A stretch of DNA of 64,000 bases from Hydrogenophaga sp. SL48 (GCF_021729865.1 NZ_CP063400.1:3968001-4032000); one strand, 5' to 3'; positions 9,321 through 17,596 are shown, numbered from the stretch's first letter. The notes: generated from the sequence alone by a model not told the origin. Numbers and translations are program-made.

Positions 9321-9354
9321 GTGTAACACCTGCAGCGCAGGCAGCTTGTAACAA
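9321..9354 (-). promoter_or_regulatory. Twin TGTAACA palindromes upstream of the antiporter
   Basis: GTGTAACAC (9321-9329) and TTGTAACAA (9346-9354) are each palindromic around a central A and lie 25 bp centre to centre, about two and a half helical turns. They sit between the lipoprotein stop and the antiporter start. An operator is plausible; the regulator is unknown. Confidence 0.35.
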
Positions 9355-9365
9355 GACGAAAGGAC

Positions 9366-10877
9366 CTAGGGTTTGTCCAGAAGTTCAAACCGCTGTTCCA
9401 GCAGCCGCGCGTCATCGAAGTGCCGCCGGCCCACAAAGGCCGTGGGATGGCGACCCCATTGCCGCATCGCGCCCGGGCTCGCGATGCCCATCGGCCAGAA
9501 CAGCGCACGTTCGCCCCGTTCGGTGCCGGGCATGATGCCATGGGACCAGAAGGCGCTGCGCCGGCCGCCGTCCGGCGTGGGCAGGCTGCGCAAGCCGTCT
9601 TCGTCGGTCAGCGTGTAGGGCACCGCGTCCACGCGGACGGAGCCGCCCCCATCGGGTTGCGCCCCGACGACCTGGTGGTCGGCCGACGACAGGCGCACGC
9701 GCAGACGCTGCCCGGCGGCCATCGCCGGCAGGGTCGCGGGCACAAAGGCCCACTCCGTGCGCGCCTCGGGCGGGGGCTTCAGGGCCATGGACGGCGTGGG
9801 CACGAACAGGTGGTAGCAGCCACAGCCATGGATGCTGTCGAGCATCAGCACGCGGCCATCGCCGGACAGCGTGAGGCGCAGCACCACGGCGTCGATCCGC
9901 CCGGCCAGCAGGTCCAGTCCCGACCGGGCGGGCCGCTCGCTGAACCAGACGCTGTAGACCAGCTGCATCAGGGTCTGGTCGCCGTGACGGGTGTGGGCGA
10001 TGCGCTGGTAGACCACCGGTTCGCGGGTGTTCACGTCGGGCGCGGGGCCCTGGGTCCAGCGCAGCGCTCCAGGGCGATCGAAGTCCCCGCGGGTCTCGAT
10101 GTCCAGCACCGGGGCATGGGCCTGCAAGAGACGCTGTGCGGTGGCCTCGTCGGGCTGCGGAATGCCGAGGGCGTCCCGAGGCACGGCGCGAACCAGCGCC
10201 CCGACCTCGGCCGCGCCCAGCGGCGACGCCGTGTTCTGGTAACGCACCCAGCCCGGCATCGGGTCGGGCACCGCCGCCAGCGCCGCCCAACGCGCCTGCC
10301 AGTGCCGTTGCTCGCGCTCGACGCCGCCGAAGAACGGCCGCCGGCTCAAGGGGTACAGCCCGAGGGTGCGCATCAGCGCGCTGTAGTCGTCGGGCACGCG
10401 GGCGGTGGCCTGGAGCCGCTCGCGTTGAGTGGCATCGGCCGAAGTCGCGGCCCACAAGCGCGCGCCGCAGTCGCGCACGCGGGCCTTCGCCGCGGCCGGG
10501 TCGGGCACCGCCAGCGAAGCCATCACCCAGGGCGGCAGGTGGTCGATTTCCAGGGCGCGTGCCTGGGCATCCAGCGCGAGCAAGCCCGCCCCCCAGTCCC
10601 GCCACCGCGCGTCGCCGTGCCCGGCCTCGTCGCGGAACGACGCCAGCAGGCGGTCCACCCGCAGGAAACGGAAACCCGGCACGGGGGCCGCACCACCGTC
10701 ACGCACCGCCTGCGCGTCCACATGCCCGTCCAGCCGCTCCAGCCAGCGCCGGCATTCGGCGACGGCGACGGGCTCCACGGGCGCACGGGCCGGGGTCGCA
10801 CAGGCGCCCAGGATCAGGAGCAGAGCCACACCGACCACGGCCCGAATGGGGCGGGCAAGGAGGTACGAAAGCGACAT
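9366..10877 (-). CDS. Large predicted lipoprotein, unknown function
   Basis: 503-residue protein with a type II signal peptide: MSLSYLLARPIRAVVGVALL, then lipobox LGAC with Cys26. The mature part is soluble and rich in Ala, Arg and Pro. It includes a CGCYHLF segment and the aromatic patch FWSHGIMPGTERGERALFWP near the C-terminus. No catalytic motif or family is recognised. The start at 10877 was chosen because the signal peptide begins there. Probably anchored in the outer membrane facing the periplasm. It is divergent from the DUF2059 gene across a 76 bp region containing an 11 bp inverted repeat. Confidence 0.75.
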   Translation of the reverse strand: MSLSYLLARPIRAVVGVALLLILGACATPARAPVEPVAVAECRRWLERLDGHVDAQAVRDGGAAPVPGFRFLRVDRLLASFRDEAGHGDARWRDWGAGLLALDAQARALEIDHLPPWVMASLAVPDPAAAKARVRDCGARLWAATSADATQRERLQATARVPDDYSALMRTLGLYPLSRRPFFGGVEREQRHWQARWAALAAVPDPMPGWVRYQNTASPLGAAEVGALVRAVPRDALGIPQPDEATAQRLLQAHAPVLDIETRGDFDRPGALRWTQGPAPDVNTREPVVYQRIAHTRHGDQTLMQLVYSVWFSERPARSGLDLLAGRIDAVVLRLTLSGDGRVLMLDSIHGCGCYHLFVPTPSMALKPPPEARTEWAFVPATLPAMAAGQRLRVRLSSADHQVVGAQPDGGGSVRVDAVPYTLTDEDGLRSLPTPDGGRRSAFWSHGIMPGTERGERALFWPMGIASPGAMRQWGRHPTAFVGRRHFDDARLLEQRFELLDKP

Positions 10878-10881
10878 CACG

Positions 10882-10950
10882 GCATGGTAACGGCCCGTTA
10901 CGCAACGCTCCCGTCCCGTGAGAACCACCCCACGGCCAGCGTTACCATGC
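10882..10950. promoter_or_regulatory. Inverted repeat in the divergent intergenic region
   Basis: GCATGGTAACG (10882-10892) is perfectly inverted as CGTTACCATGC (10940-10950), and GTAACG-GCC-CGTTAC forms a second palindrome at 10887-10901. The arms lie within about five bases of both divergent start codons. Could be a shared operator or a translation-level structure. Confidence 0.4.
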
Positions 10951-10953
10951 ACC

Positions 10954-11592
10954 ATGCCCTACATCCCACGCTCCTCCCTGGCGCTCGCACTGGTGCTCGT
11001 CACCGGCGGCGCCCACGCCCAATCAACACCCGCCCCGGCTGCGCCGGCCTCCGCGTCCGCACCCGCGCCCTCCAGCCCTGCGAAAAAAGAACTCGTGCAG
11101 CGCGTGCTCAAGCTCCAGCAAAGTGGCATCGAGCGATTGGCCACGGCCATGACCGAAGAACCGGCGGTGGTGCTGGTTGAGCGCGCGTCGATGATGATCG
11201 CGGCCAACGTGCCCAAGGAGCGCCAGGAAGCCATCTCCAAGGAGATCCAGGCCGACGTGCAGAAGTACCTCAAAGACACCGTTCCGCAGGTGCGCAAGAG
11301 CGCCCAGCAGCTCGCCCCATCGACCATCGGCGCGGTGCTGGAGAGCAAGTTCAGTGAAGAAGAGCTGCGTCAGGTCGTGGCCGTCATGGAGTCACCGGCC
11401 TACGCCAAGTACCAGCAACTCAGCGGCGAGATGCAGCAGACCCTGCAGGCCAAGCTGGTGGACGACACCCGCGCCACCGTCGAGCCCCGGGTGCAAGCCC
11501 TGGAAAAGACGCTCGGCGACCGCCTCAGGGTAGCCACGCAGGCCTCAGCCCCCGCCACCAAACCGGCGGCGCCGGCCAAGCCCGCCAAGTGA
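10954..11592 (+). CDS. DUF2059-type exported protein
   Basis: 212 residues. A signal peptide (about 1-22, ending AHA-QS) is followed by a low-complexity Ala/Pro linker. The helical domain (about 45-190) contains ESKFSEEELRQVVAVMESPAYAKYQQL, typical of the DUF2059 family of periplasmic proteins. The tail is Lys/Ala/Pro-rich (ATKPAAPAKPAK). Biochemical role unknown. The ATG at 10954 gives the signal peptide; an out-of-frame ATG lies eight bases upstream. A 9-bp hairpin at 11666-11689, at the outer edge of a repeat copy, may end its transcript. Confidence 0.8.
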   Translation: MPYIPRSSLALALVLVTGGAHAQSTPAPAAPASASAPAPSSPAKKELVQRVLKLQQSGIERLATAMTEEPAVVLVERASMMIAANVPKERQEAISKEIQADVQKYLKDTVPQVRKSAQQLAPSTIGAVLESKFSEEELRQVVAVMESPAYAKYQQLSGEMQQTLQAKLVDDTRATVEPRVQALEKTLGDRLRVATQASAPATKPAAPAKPAK

Positions 11593-11664
11593 AGCGAAAA
11601 GGTCCGCGTTGACGGCCCGTCGATATCTGTTTTCCATGGCGCCGGAGCACCTTCCCGGAGCGTG

Positions 11665-11840
11665 AGGCGGTGCCACCCAGGGCACCGCCGGGCCGGCTGT
11701 GCCGGACGGCCAGTGCGCCTTGCAGGCCGCAGCTTCGCCAGAGGCGAGGCTTCTTCGGGCCGTCCAAGCCTGCGCAGGCAGGCTCGGAGCCGCGGCCCTC
11801 AGCCCCCTGGAGGGGGTCGCGCGCAGCGCGGCGGGGGTGG
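11665..11840. repeat. Dispersed 3'-end repeat, copy 4 (extended, composite)
   Basis: Starts with hairpin GGCGGTGCC/GGCACCGCC, then CCGGGCCGGCTGTGCCGG, about 80 extra bases rich in short dyads, then CCCCCTGGAGGGGG and GCGCGCAGCGCGGCGGGGGTG. The G-rich end abuts the minus-strand stop at 11842. It looks like a repeat with an internal insertion. Confidence 0.75.
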
Positions 11841-11841
11841 G

Positions 11842-12714
11842 TCAAACCCCGAAGCGTTCGCTCAGCGGCTGCAAGCCCAGTTCATCAAGGATCTGGCCCA
11901 GGCGCTCAAGGGAGCGTTCACGCTGGGCGCGGGGCGCCTCGTTGCGGCGCGCCAGGATCAGTTCGTTCTTCATCGAGTGCTCCCAGCCCACCAGCTCGGT
12001 CACGGTCACGCTGTAGCCGTGGGCTTCGAGCTGCAGGCAGCGCAGCACGTTGGTGATCTGGCTGCCGAACTCGCGCGTGTGCAGCGGGTGGCGCCACAGT
12101 TCGGCCAGCGGCGTGCGCGACAGCGAGAGCGCCTTGTGCTGCCGCATCACCGACGCGACCTCGGCCTGGCAGCACGGCACCAGCACCATGAAGCGCGCCT
12201 GCCGCGCCAGCCCGAAAGCAATGGCGTCGTCGGTGGCCGTGTCGCAGGCGTGCAGCGCGGTCACCACGTCGATCTGCGCGGGCAGCTCGGGGTGGTTGAG
12301 CGCCTGTTGCACCGTCGTGGCCAGAAAGGCCATGCGGTCAAACCCCAGCCGCGCCGCCAGCGCCTTCGATTTCTCGACCAGCTCGGCGCGGGTCTCCACA
12401 CCCACGACGCGGCCCACCGGCTTCGCTTTGAAAAACAGGTCGTACAGGATGAAGCCCAGGTACGACTTGCCCGCGCCGTGGTCGGCCAGGGTCACGTCAC
12501 CGCGCTCCTTCAGCACCTCGGCCAGCAGCGGCTCGATGAACTGCACCAGGTGGTAGACCTGCTTGAGCTTGCGCCGCGTGTCCTGGTTGAGCTTGCCCTC
12601 GCGGGTGAGGATGTGCAGCTCCTTGAGCAGTTCGACGGACTGGCCTTCGCGCAGTTCGGGCAGTTGCTCCTGCAGGGTTTTGGGCGGCTGGTGGGGGGCC
12701 TTGGTGGTTTTCAC
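11842..12714 (-). CDS. SAM-dependent methyltransferase (Methyltransf_32-like)
   Basis: 290 residues. Motif I-like sequence DVTLADHGAGKSYLGFIL (about 73-90) is followed by VVGVETRAELVEKSKALAARLG as the acidic SAM-binding loop, VVTALHACDTATDDAI, and LVPCCQAEV (about 178-186). The last two are typical of the class I Methyltransf_32 group. The substrate is unknown; RNA or protein methylation has been proposed for relatives. The start is a GTG at 12714, overlapping the TGA of the upstream channel gene by four bases (GTGA), which supports this start and translational coupling. Confidence 0.85.
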   Translation of the reverse strand: MKTTKAPHQPPKTLQEQLPELREGQSVELLKELHILTREGKLNQDTRRKLKQVYHLVQFIEPLLAEVLKERGDVTLADHGAGKSYLGFILYDLFFKAKPVGRVVGVETRAELVEKSKALAARLGFDRMAFLATTVQQALNHPELPAQIDVVTALHACDTATDDAIAFGLARQARFMVLVPCCQAEVASVMRQHKALSLSRTPLAELWRHPLHTREFGSQITNVLRCLQLEAHGYSVTVTELVGWEHSMKNELILARRNEAPRAQRERSLERLGQILDELGLQPLSERFGV

Positions 12715-13163
12715 GGACGGGTCTTTTCGGATGGTTGTGTGGCGGTGTGCGCGGGTCCGTTCAGCCGCTGATCGAGGGCCTGCACCTGCTCGCGCAGCGC
12801 ACGGATTTCGCGCATGAGTTCGTGTTCGATCTGGCGCTCTTCGGTGTGGACCTCGTCCTCCACCTCCTGCTCCACGAAGATCGCCGCCAGCGACGCAGTG
12901 ACCAGCGACAGCACCGCCAGACCCAGCAACACCATCAGCGCGGCGAACACGCGACCGGCCTGGGTGTGCGGCACCACGTCGCCGTAGCCCACGGTGGCGG
13001 CGGTCGTGAAGGCCAGCCAGAGGCCGTCCTGCAGGGTGATCACCTGCGGCTCCAGCATCCAGAAACCGACACCGCCGAACAGCATGATGACCAGGCACAA
13101 CGCCAGCGAGTACCACAGGCCTCGGCGCATGATGTGCCGACGGCGTTGTCTTGAACGTGTCAT
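12711..13163 (-). CDS. Two-TM potassium channel with C-terminal coiled coil
   Basis: 150-residue protein: TM1 (about 15-37), pore helix with selectivity filter TVGYGD (57-62), TM2 (about 71-97), then a charged coiled-coil tail (QEVEDEVHTEERQIEHELMREI, 99-120) with no TrkA or RCK domain. The filter is diagnostic of K+ channels. It probably forms a homotetramer in the inner membrane. The coiled coil may set gating or assembly. Start at 13163; M12 is an alternative. Coupled to the methyltransferase by a 4-bp overlap and divergent from srkA. Confidence 0.9.
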   Translation of the reverse strand: MTRSRQRRRHIMRRGLWYSLALCLVIMLFGGVGFWMLEPQVITLQDGLWLAFTTAATVGYGDVVPHTQAGRVFAALMVLLGLAVLSLVTASLAAIFVEQEVEDEVHTEERQIEHELMREIRALREQVQALDQRLNGPAHTATQPSEKTRP

Positions 13164-13193
13164 CGTTGGATTCTGGCACGCCCCAAGGCGACA

Positions 13194-14249
13194 ATGCCCC
13201 TCATGCACTCCCCAGAACCGTCGGCAGCCACCCACCCCTACACCGCCCTCACACCCGATGTGGTGCAGGACGCGCTGGGCCACATCGGCCTGTGGGGCGA
13301 CGGCCGGCTGGCCGCACTCAACAGCTTTGAAAACCGGGTCTACCAGATCCACCTCGAATCCCCGTTCGACGGCCACGCCCAGGTGGTGGCCAAGTTCTAC
13401 CGCCCCGGGCGCTGGAGCGACGCGCAGATCGCAGAAGAACACGGCTTCGCCGCCGAGCTGGTGGCGGCCGAAATCCCGGCCGTGCCGCCGCTGGCGGTGA
13501 ACGGACAGACGCTGCACCACTTCGGCGGGTTCGCGTTCGCCGTGAGCCCACGCCGCGGCGGGCGGCGGCCCGAGCTGGACGACTTCGAGGTGCTGGAGTG
13601 GATCGGCCGTTTTCTGGCGCGCATCCACAGCGTGGGCGCGGCTCGCCCCTTCGTGGCCCGCCCGGCGCTGGACGTGGCCGGCTTCGGCCACGAGCCGCGC
13701 GACTGGTTGATCGAACACCGCATGGTCTCTCCCGAGGTGCAGACCGCCTGGTCCGCCGCGCTGGCCGAAGCGCTGGCGCTGATCGACGCCCACCCGGTGC
13801 TGCGAGCCCATCCGCCGGCCGATGAAGACGGCATCCAGTGCATCCGCCTGCACGGCGACTGTCACCCCGGCAACATCCTCTGGACGCCCGAGGGCCAGCC
13901 CGGCGCCGGCCCGCATTTTGTGGACCTGGACGACGCTCGCACCGGCCCGGCTGTGCAGGACCTCTGGATGCTGCTCTCTGGCGACCGGCGCCAGCAGAAC
14001 CAGCAGCTCGGCGCGCTGGTCGACGGCTACGAACAGTTCCGCCCGTTCGACCGGCGCGAGCTGGCCTTGATCGAACCGCTGCGCACGCTGCGCCTGATCC
14101 ACTACAGCGCCTGGATCGCGCGGCGCTGGGAAGACCCGGCCTTCCCGATCAACTTCCCCTGGTTCGGCAGCCGCGACTACTGGCAGGGCCAGGTGGACAT
14201 GCTGGTGGAGCAGATCGAGGAAATGCAGAACCCGCCGCTGGTGGCTTGA
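13194..14249 (+). CDS. srkA: Stress response serine/threonine kinase A (YihE family)
   Basis: 351 residues with aminoglycoside-phosphotransferase/kinase fold: N-terminal lobe containing FENRVYQIHLE and VVAKFYRPGRWSD, catalytic loop HGDCHPGN (H220, D222, N227) and metal-binding VDLDDA (about 243-248). The C-terminus INFPWFGSRDYWQGQVDMLV is characteristic of SrkA. In E. coli this cytosolic kinase counters stress-induced death involving the MazEF toxin. Start 13194 has AAGG five bases upstream; 13203 is the alternative start. A repeat copy follows the stop. Confidence 0.95.
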   Translation: MPLMHSPEPSAATHPYTALTPDVVQDALGHIGLWGDGRLAALNSFENRVYQIHLESPFDGHAQVVAKFYRPGRWSDAQIAEEHGFAAELVAAEIPAVPPLAVNGQTLHHFGGFAFAVSPRRGGRRPELDDFEVLEWIGRFLARIHSVGAARPFVARPALDVAGFGHEPRDWLIEHRMVSPEVQTAWSAALAEALALIDAHPVLRAHPPADEDGIQCIRLHGDCHPGNILWTPEGQPGAGPHFVDLDDARTGPAVQDLWMLLSGDRRQQNQQLGALVDGYEQFRPFDRRELALIEPLRTLRLIHYSAWIARRWEDPAFPINFPWFGSRDYWQGQVDMLVEQIEEMQNPPLVA

Positions 14250-14256
14250 GGGGCAT

Positions 14257-14343
14257 CCACCCCCGCGCCGGGCTGCGCCCGTCACCCCCTCAAGGGGGCA
14301 ACGCGAGTGGCCCGGCAAAGCCGGTTCCACCGCGTTCTGGGCA
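14257..14343. repeat. Dispersed 3'-end repeat, copy 5
   Basis: CACCCCCGCGCCGGGCTGCG, CCCCCTCAAGGGGG and CCCGGCAAAGCCGG in order, starting eight bases after the srkA stop. Confidence 0.85.
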
Positions 14344-14388
14344 AGACATCGCGATCGACATTGACCACGCTTGTTTAAAGGTTTTCAT

Positions 14389-14414
14389 CAATTCAATTGC
14401 ACACAATTCAATTG
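14389..14414 (+). promoter_or_regulatory. Tandem OhrR operator-like palindromes
   Basis: CAATTCAATTG occurs at 14389-14399 and again at 14404-14414. Each is CAATT-N-AATTG, the core of known OhrR operators. They are 15 bp apart and end 18 bp before the regulator's ATG, as expected for autoregulated repression of ohrR-ohr. Confidence 0.7.
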
Positions 14415-14432
14415 ACAGCTACAGTTCACCCC

Positions 14433-14894
14433 ATGGTCACGCAAAACACCCCTCGGAACACCTTGTCGGACCAGGCCCTGCGCCTGGACAACCAGCTCTG
14501 TTTCGCGCTGTATTCGGCCTCGCTGGCCATGACCAAGCTCTACAAACCGCTGCTCGAAGACCTGGGTCTGACCTACCCGCAGTACCTGGCGCTCCTGGTG
14601 CTGTGGGAACAGGATGGTTTGACCGTGTCCGAGCTGGGCGCTCGCCTGAGCCTCGACTCCGGCACCCTCACCCCCCTGCTCAAGCGCATGGAGGCCGCCG
14701 GCCTGGTGTCGCGGCTGCGCGATGCGGCCGACGAACGCCGCGTGCTGATCCGCCTCACCGCCGAGGGCCGCCAGCTCAAGGCCCGTGCGCGCCGCATCCC
14801 GGGCTGCGTGCTGGAAGCCTCGCAGTGCGATCTTGCCGAGATCACGGCACTCACCCGCCAGGTGCAGGTGCTGCGCGACCGGCTCACCGCCTGA
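14433..14894 (+). CDS. ohrR: MarR-family organic hydroperoxide-sensing regulator
   Basis: 153 residues with a winged helix-turn-helix: LTYPQYLALLVLWEQDGLTV, then LGARLSLDSGTLTPLLKRME as recognition segment, and the wing DAADERRVLIRLT. The redox Cys sits in QLCFALY at position 23, matching the peroxide-sensing Cys of OhrR. Further Cys residues near 125-135 (GCVLEASQC) could form the two-Cys disulfide. Start at 14433 rather than the in-frame ATG at 14397, because the earlier start would overlap the operator. It precedes ohr by 54 bp and should repress both genes until oxidised by organic peroxide. Confidence 0.93.
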   Translation: MVTQNTPRNTLSDQALRLDNQLCFALYSASLAMTKLYKPLLEDLGLTYPQYLALLVLWEQDGLTVSELGARLSLDSGTLTPLLKRMEAAGLVSRLRDAADERRVLIRLTAEGRQLKARARRIPGCVLEASQCDLAEITALTRQVQVLRDRLTA

Positions 14895-14948
14895 CCCCCC
14901 CTTTTTTCACCCCGCTTCACCGAAGCAACCAACCACCAAGGAACCACC

Positions 14949-15365
14949 ATGGCATCCCTCGACAAAGTCCTCTACACCGCCCGCACCCACACCACCGGGG
15001 GCCGCGACGGCGCGTCCAAGTCCGACGACGGCCGCCTGGCCGTGACCCACACGCCCCCCGGCGCGCCCGGCACCGGCACCAACCCCGAGCAGCTGTTCGC
15101 CGCCGGTTATTCCGCCTGTTTCATCGGCGCCATCAAGGCCGTGGCCGGCAAGATGAAGCTGGCCGTGCCCGCCGACGTGGCGGTGGACGCCGAGGTGGAC
15201 CTGGGCCCCGTGGGCCAGGCCTACGGCATCGCCGCGCGCCTGACGGTGCACCTGCCCGGCATGGACCGCACCCAGGCCCAGTCGCTGGTGGACGCTGCCC
15301 ACCAGGTCTGCCCCTACTCCAACGCCACGCGCGGCAACATCGACGTGACGATCACGCTCGCCTGA
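14949..15365 (+). CDS. ohr: Organic hydroperoxide resistance protein Ohr (OsmC/Ohr family)
   Basis: Thiol peroxidase that reduces organic hydroperoxides, using a lipoyl-linked reductant in characterised Ohr proteins; cytosolic homodimer. 138 residues with both catalytic cysteines: C57 in GYSACFIGA and C121 in HQVCPYSNATRGN. The N-terminus is the usual LDKVLYTARTHTTGGRDG. Controlled with ohrR by the upstream operators. A strong hairpin terminator starts 20 bp after the stop. Confidence 0.97.
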   Translation: MASLDKVLYTARTHTTGGRDGASKSDDGRLAVTHTPPGAPGTGTNPEQLFAAGYSACFIGAIKAVAGKMKLAVPADVAVDAEVDLGPVGQAYGIAARLTVHLPGMDRTQAQSLVDAAHQVCPYSNATRGNIDVTITLA

Positions 15366-15385
15366 TTTCGCGAACACCATGAAAA

Positions 15386-15417
15386 GAGGCCCTTCCCGGG
15401 CAACCGGGAAGGGCCTC
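15386..15417 (+). terminator. Terminator after ohr
   Basis: Perfect 14-bp stem GAGGCCCTTCCCGG/CCGGGAAGGGCCTC with loop GCAA, preceded by AAAA. The T-tract after it is weak (TGTCATT), so it is only moderately canonical. Confidence 0.75.
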
Positions 15418-15458
15418 TGTCATTCAGGCAAGGTCTGCAGCGTTGAGCAATGCAGCCA

Positions 15459-15538
15459 AGAGGCACCGCCGGGCCGGCTTTGCCGGACGGCCAGTGCCGC
15501 CCCCCTTGGGGGGGGACGCGAAGCGGCGCGGGGGGTGT
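15459..15538. repeat. Dispersed 3'-end repeat, copy 6
   Basis: CACCGCCGGGCCGGCTTTGCCGG, CCCCCCTTGGGGGG and GCGAAGCGGCGCGGGGGGTG. The G-rich end lies six bases from the minus-strand stop at 15545. Confidence 0.85.
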
Positions 15539-15544
15539 TTCCTG

Positions 15545-16435
15545 CTATCCGCGTTTCTGGATCGTGTTGGCCAGGTGGCGCTCGCGGAAGCGGCGCATCG
15601 CGCGGAACAGGATGGGCGGTGTGTAGTCCTGCGAAATCTTCCAGCGCAGGCCCCCGATCTTTTCGTTGGGACGCTCGGCGAAGATCGTCGTGTGTGCCCC
15701 GTTGACCTCGGCCTCGGGTCGCCCGTTGGTGTAATAGAACAAGGCCAGCGACTTGCGGGAGTCACCCTCGGGGCAGGTGAGCGGATCGGGGTGGCCGTGG
15801 AAGGTGTTGCTGGTCGGCGAGAAGATGGCCAGGCGGTTGAAGACGGGCAGGATCTTGGCGCCGCAGTAGGTGACCTCGCGGTCCCACAGCTCCAGGCTGC
15901 CGCCGTACTCTTCCTTCCAGTCCTTGTTCATGTAGAAGATGACGTTGATGCGGCGGTCCAGGAAGTTGGCATCGTGTTTGTTGAAGTCTGCGTGCAACTT
16001 CAGCAGGCCACCGCGCGGTGTCTGGTGCAGACCGCCCCCGCGCATGCTCGGGTCGGCGATCATGTTGTCGATGCCGGTGACCTTCTCCAGGAAGCGAAGG
16101 AACGGGGCGGAATTGAACTGGTACAGCATCTGCCGGGTGACCGGCCCGAACTTGGTTTCGTCCACGCACACCAGCTTGCGCTCGGCAGGCCGGTTGTAGT
16201 TGTGCCACTGAATCTCCTGCGCCTTGGGAAACTCCTGCCACATCGCCTCGGCGATGTCCGGCGGCAGGAAGTTGTCGAACGCCATGTGGTTGAAAGGGGT
16301 GCCCAGCTTGTACTGGGCCTCACCCTCCAGGGCGAGTTGCGCGTAGCGCGGGTCATCGAACACAAACCGGTTGGCCAGATCTTTCAGTTCCACCAGGGAC
16401 TCCTTGGACACGGGGCCGAACGCCGGCCCCTTCAC
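15545..16435 (-). CDS. 2-oxoglutarate/Fe(II)-dependent oxygenase
   Basis: 296 residues with a double-stranded beta-helix of the prolyl-4-hydroxylase-like class. The iron triad is visible as H148xD150 (LKLHADFNKH) and H213 (NTFHGHPDP), with R227 (DSRKSLALFYY) positioned to bind 2-oxoglutarate. Substrate unknown; relatives act in sugar, lipid or small-molecule modification. The start is a GTG at 16435 preceded by CAGGA. It follows the flippase-like gene by 33 bp on the same strand, so both may belong to one unit that could extend from the phc operon. Confidence 0.88.
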   Translation of the reverse strand: MKGPAFGPVSKESLVELKDLANRFVFDDPRYAQLALEGEAQYKLGTPFNHMAFDNFLPPDIAEAMWQEFPKAQEIQWHNYNRPAERKLVCVDETKFGPVTRQMLYQFNSAPFLRFLEKVTGIDNMIADPSMRGGGLHQTPRGGLLKLHADFNKHDANFLDRRINVIFYMNKDWKEEYGGSLELWDREVTYCGAKILPVFNRLAIFSPTSNTFHGHPDPLTCPEGDSRKSLALFYYTNGRPEAEVNGAHTTIFAERPNEKIGGLRWKISQDYTPPILFRAMRRFRERHLANTIQKRG

Positions 16436-16468
16436 AAAAAAGTCCTGAAACGATGGCCAGCGGCAGGA

Positions 16469-17428
16469 TCAGCCCGGCAGCTCCTGCGACTTGCGGGACT
16501 GCAGGTGACGCCCCAGCACGCCCACCAGCACGGTGAGCCCATCCCCCAGCAGCGTGGTGAGACGCATGCTGACGGCCAGCCCGGTCGCCACCGCACCGCC
16601 GGTGAGCGGAGACAACAACACCACCATCATGGCCTCACGGACACCCAGGCCACCGGGTGCACCCGGCACCACATAACCGACCACCCAGGCACTGCTGAAC
16701 AGCAGGGTGATGCTGAACCAATCGACATCAGGACGCGCGAAAAACACTTCAGCCTGCAATTTCAGCACGTACCCCAGGATCATGAAATTGACCAGGATCA
16801 ACAGGGACACAAGTAACGATGTCCGCAGACGCGGCAGGCGCAGCAGCTGGCCGCCACCGATCTTCATGCTGAGCTTGGGCAGCACGGTGTTGAGCACCTT
16901 GATGCCCAGCCAGGGCAGCACCAGCGCCAGCGGCAGCAGCCAGGCCGCCTGCGCGGTGAAGCCCGGGCTGACCGCCTGCACCGTGTTCAGGTCCCAGAGC
17001 ACCCAGGTGGACAACAAGGCCAGCGACAGGCTGATGATCAGGTTCCAGATGCCCTCGAACACCGCCGTGCCCACCGCCACGCCGACGGGAATGCCGGTGG
17101 ATTTCGCCAGCACGCCGCGCCCCAGGAACTGCCCGACGTTGCCCGGCAGGTACTTGCCCAGCTGGGAGATGAAAAACACCTGGACCGCGAGCCGCGTGGG
17201 CACGCGGTGCCCCTGGTCGGACATCAGCAACCGCCAGACGTGGGTGCCGAAGAAGTGGGTGAGCACCACGCTGCAGATGCTCAGGATGGCCACCGCCACG
17301 GTCTTGGGATTGAAGGCGATCGGTGGCAGCTGTTCGACGTGCTTCTTGAACGCCAGCAGGAAATAGGCGAAGGAGACCAGGACGGCTGCGTACATCAGCC
17401 ACTTGAACAGGGTCTTGGCGTGCTTCAT
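16469..17428 (-). CDS. Flippase-like membrane protein (UPF0104/LPG synthase TM-domain family)
   Basis: 319 residues with about eight TM helices. It contains QLGKYLPGNVGQFLGRGVLA and VVGYVVPGAPGGLGVREAMM, both signatures of the lysylphosphatidylglycerol synthase TM region/UPF0104 family. It lacks the cytoplasmic aminoacyl-transferase domain of MprF, so it is probably a lipid-linked substrate flippase rather than a synthase. Inferred location: inner membrane. Upstream lies a 168 bp gap after phcQ with one 7-bp stem (17466-17495) but no strong terminator. Confidence 0.85.
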   Translation of the reverse strand: MKHAKTLFKWLMYAAVLVSFAYFLLAFKKHVEQLPPIAFNPKTVAVAILSICSVVLTHFFGTHVWRLLMSDQGHRVPTRLAVQVFFISQLGKYLPGNVGQFLGRGVLAKSTGIPVGVAVGTAVFEGIWNLIISLSLALLSTWVLWDLNTVQAVSPGFTAQAAWLLPLALVLPWLGIKVLNTVLPKLSMKIGGGQLLRLPRLRTSLLVSLLILVNFMILGYVLKLQAEVFFARPDVDWFSITLLFSSAWVVGYVVPGAPGGLGVREAMMVVLLSPLTGGAVATGLAVSMRLTTLLGDGLTVLVGVLGRHLQSRKSQELPG

Positions 17429-17596
17429 GAGATCGGTTGTCGAGGGAGCGGGATCACCCGGAGCGGCACCCGCCGGTCAGCGGGGCGCCGGGTGCAGGCG
17501 CCGCGAATGCGGTGTGCTCGGCGTGGCGCGGGAAGGCCCGAGTGTACCGACCCCACCACGGACAGCCCCTTGACGCAGGGCAAACGCCGGTCGACG

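Noticed and set aside
7298..9535. 745-codon plus-strand open frame across ybdK and the antiporter
   Set aside because: Antisense shadow of two recognised genes; no recognisable protein features.
13194..14249. Choline/aminoglycoside phosphotransferase annotation
   Set aside because: Length, N-terminal lobe and C-terminal FPWFGSRDYWQGQ match SrkA specifically.
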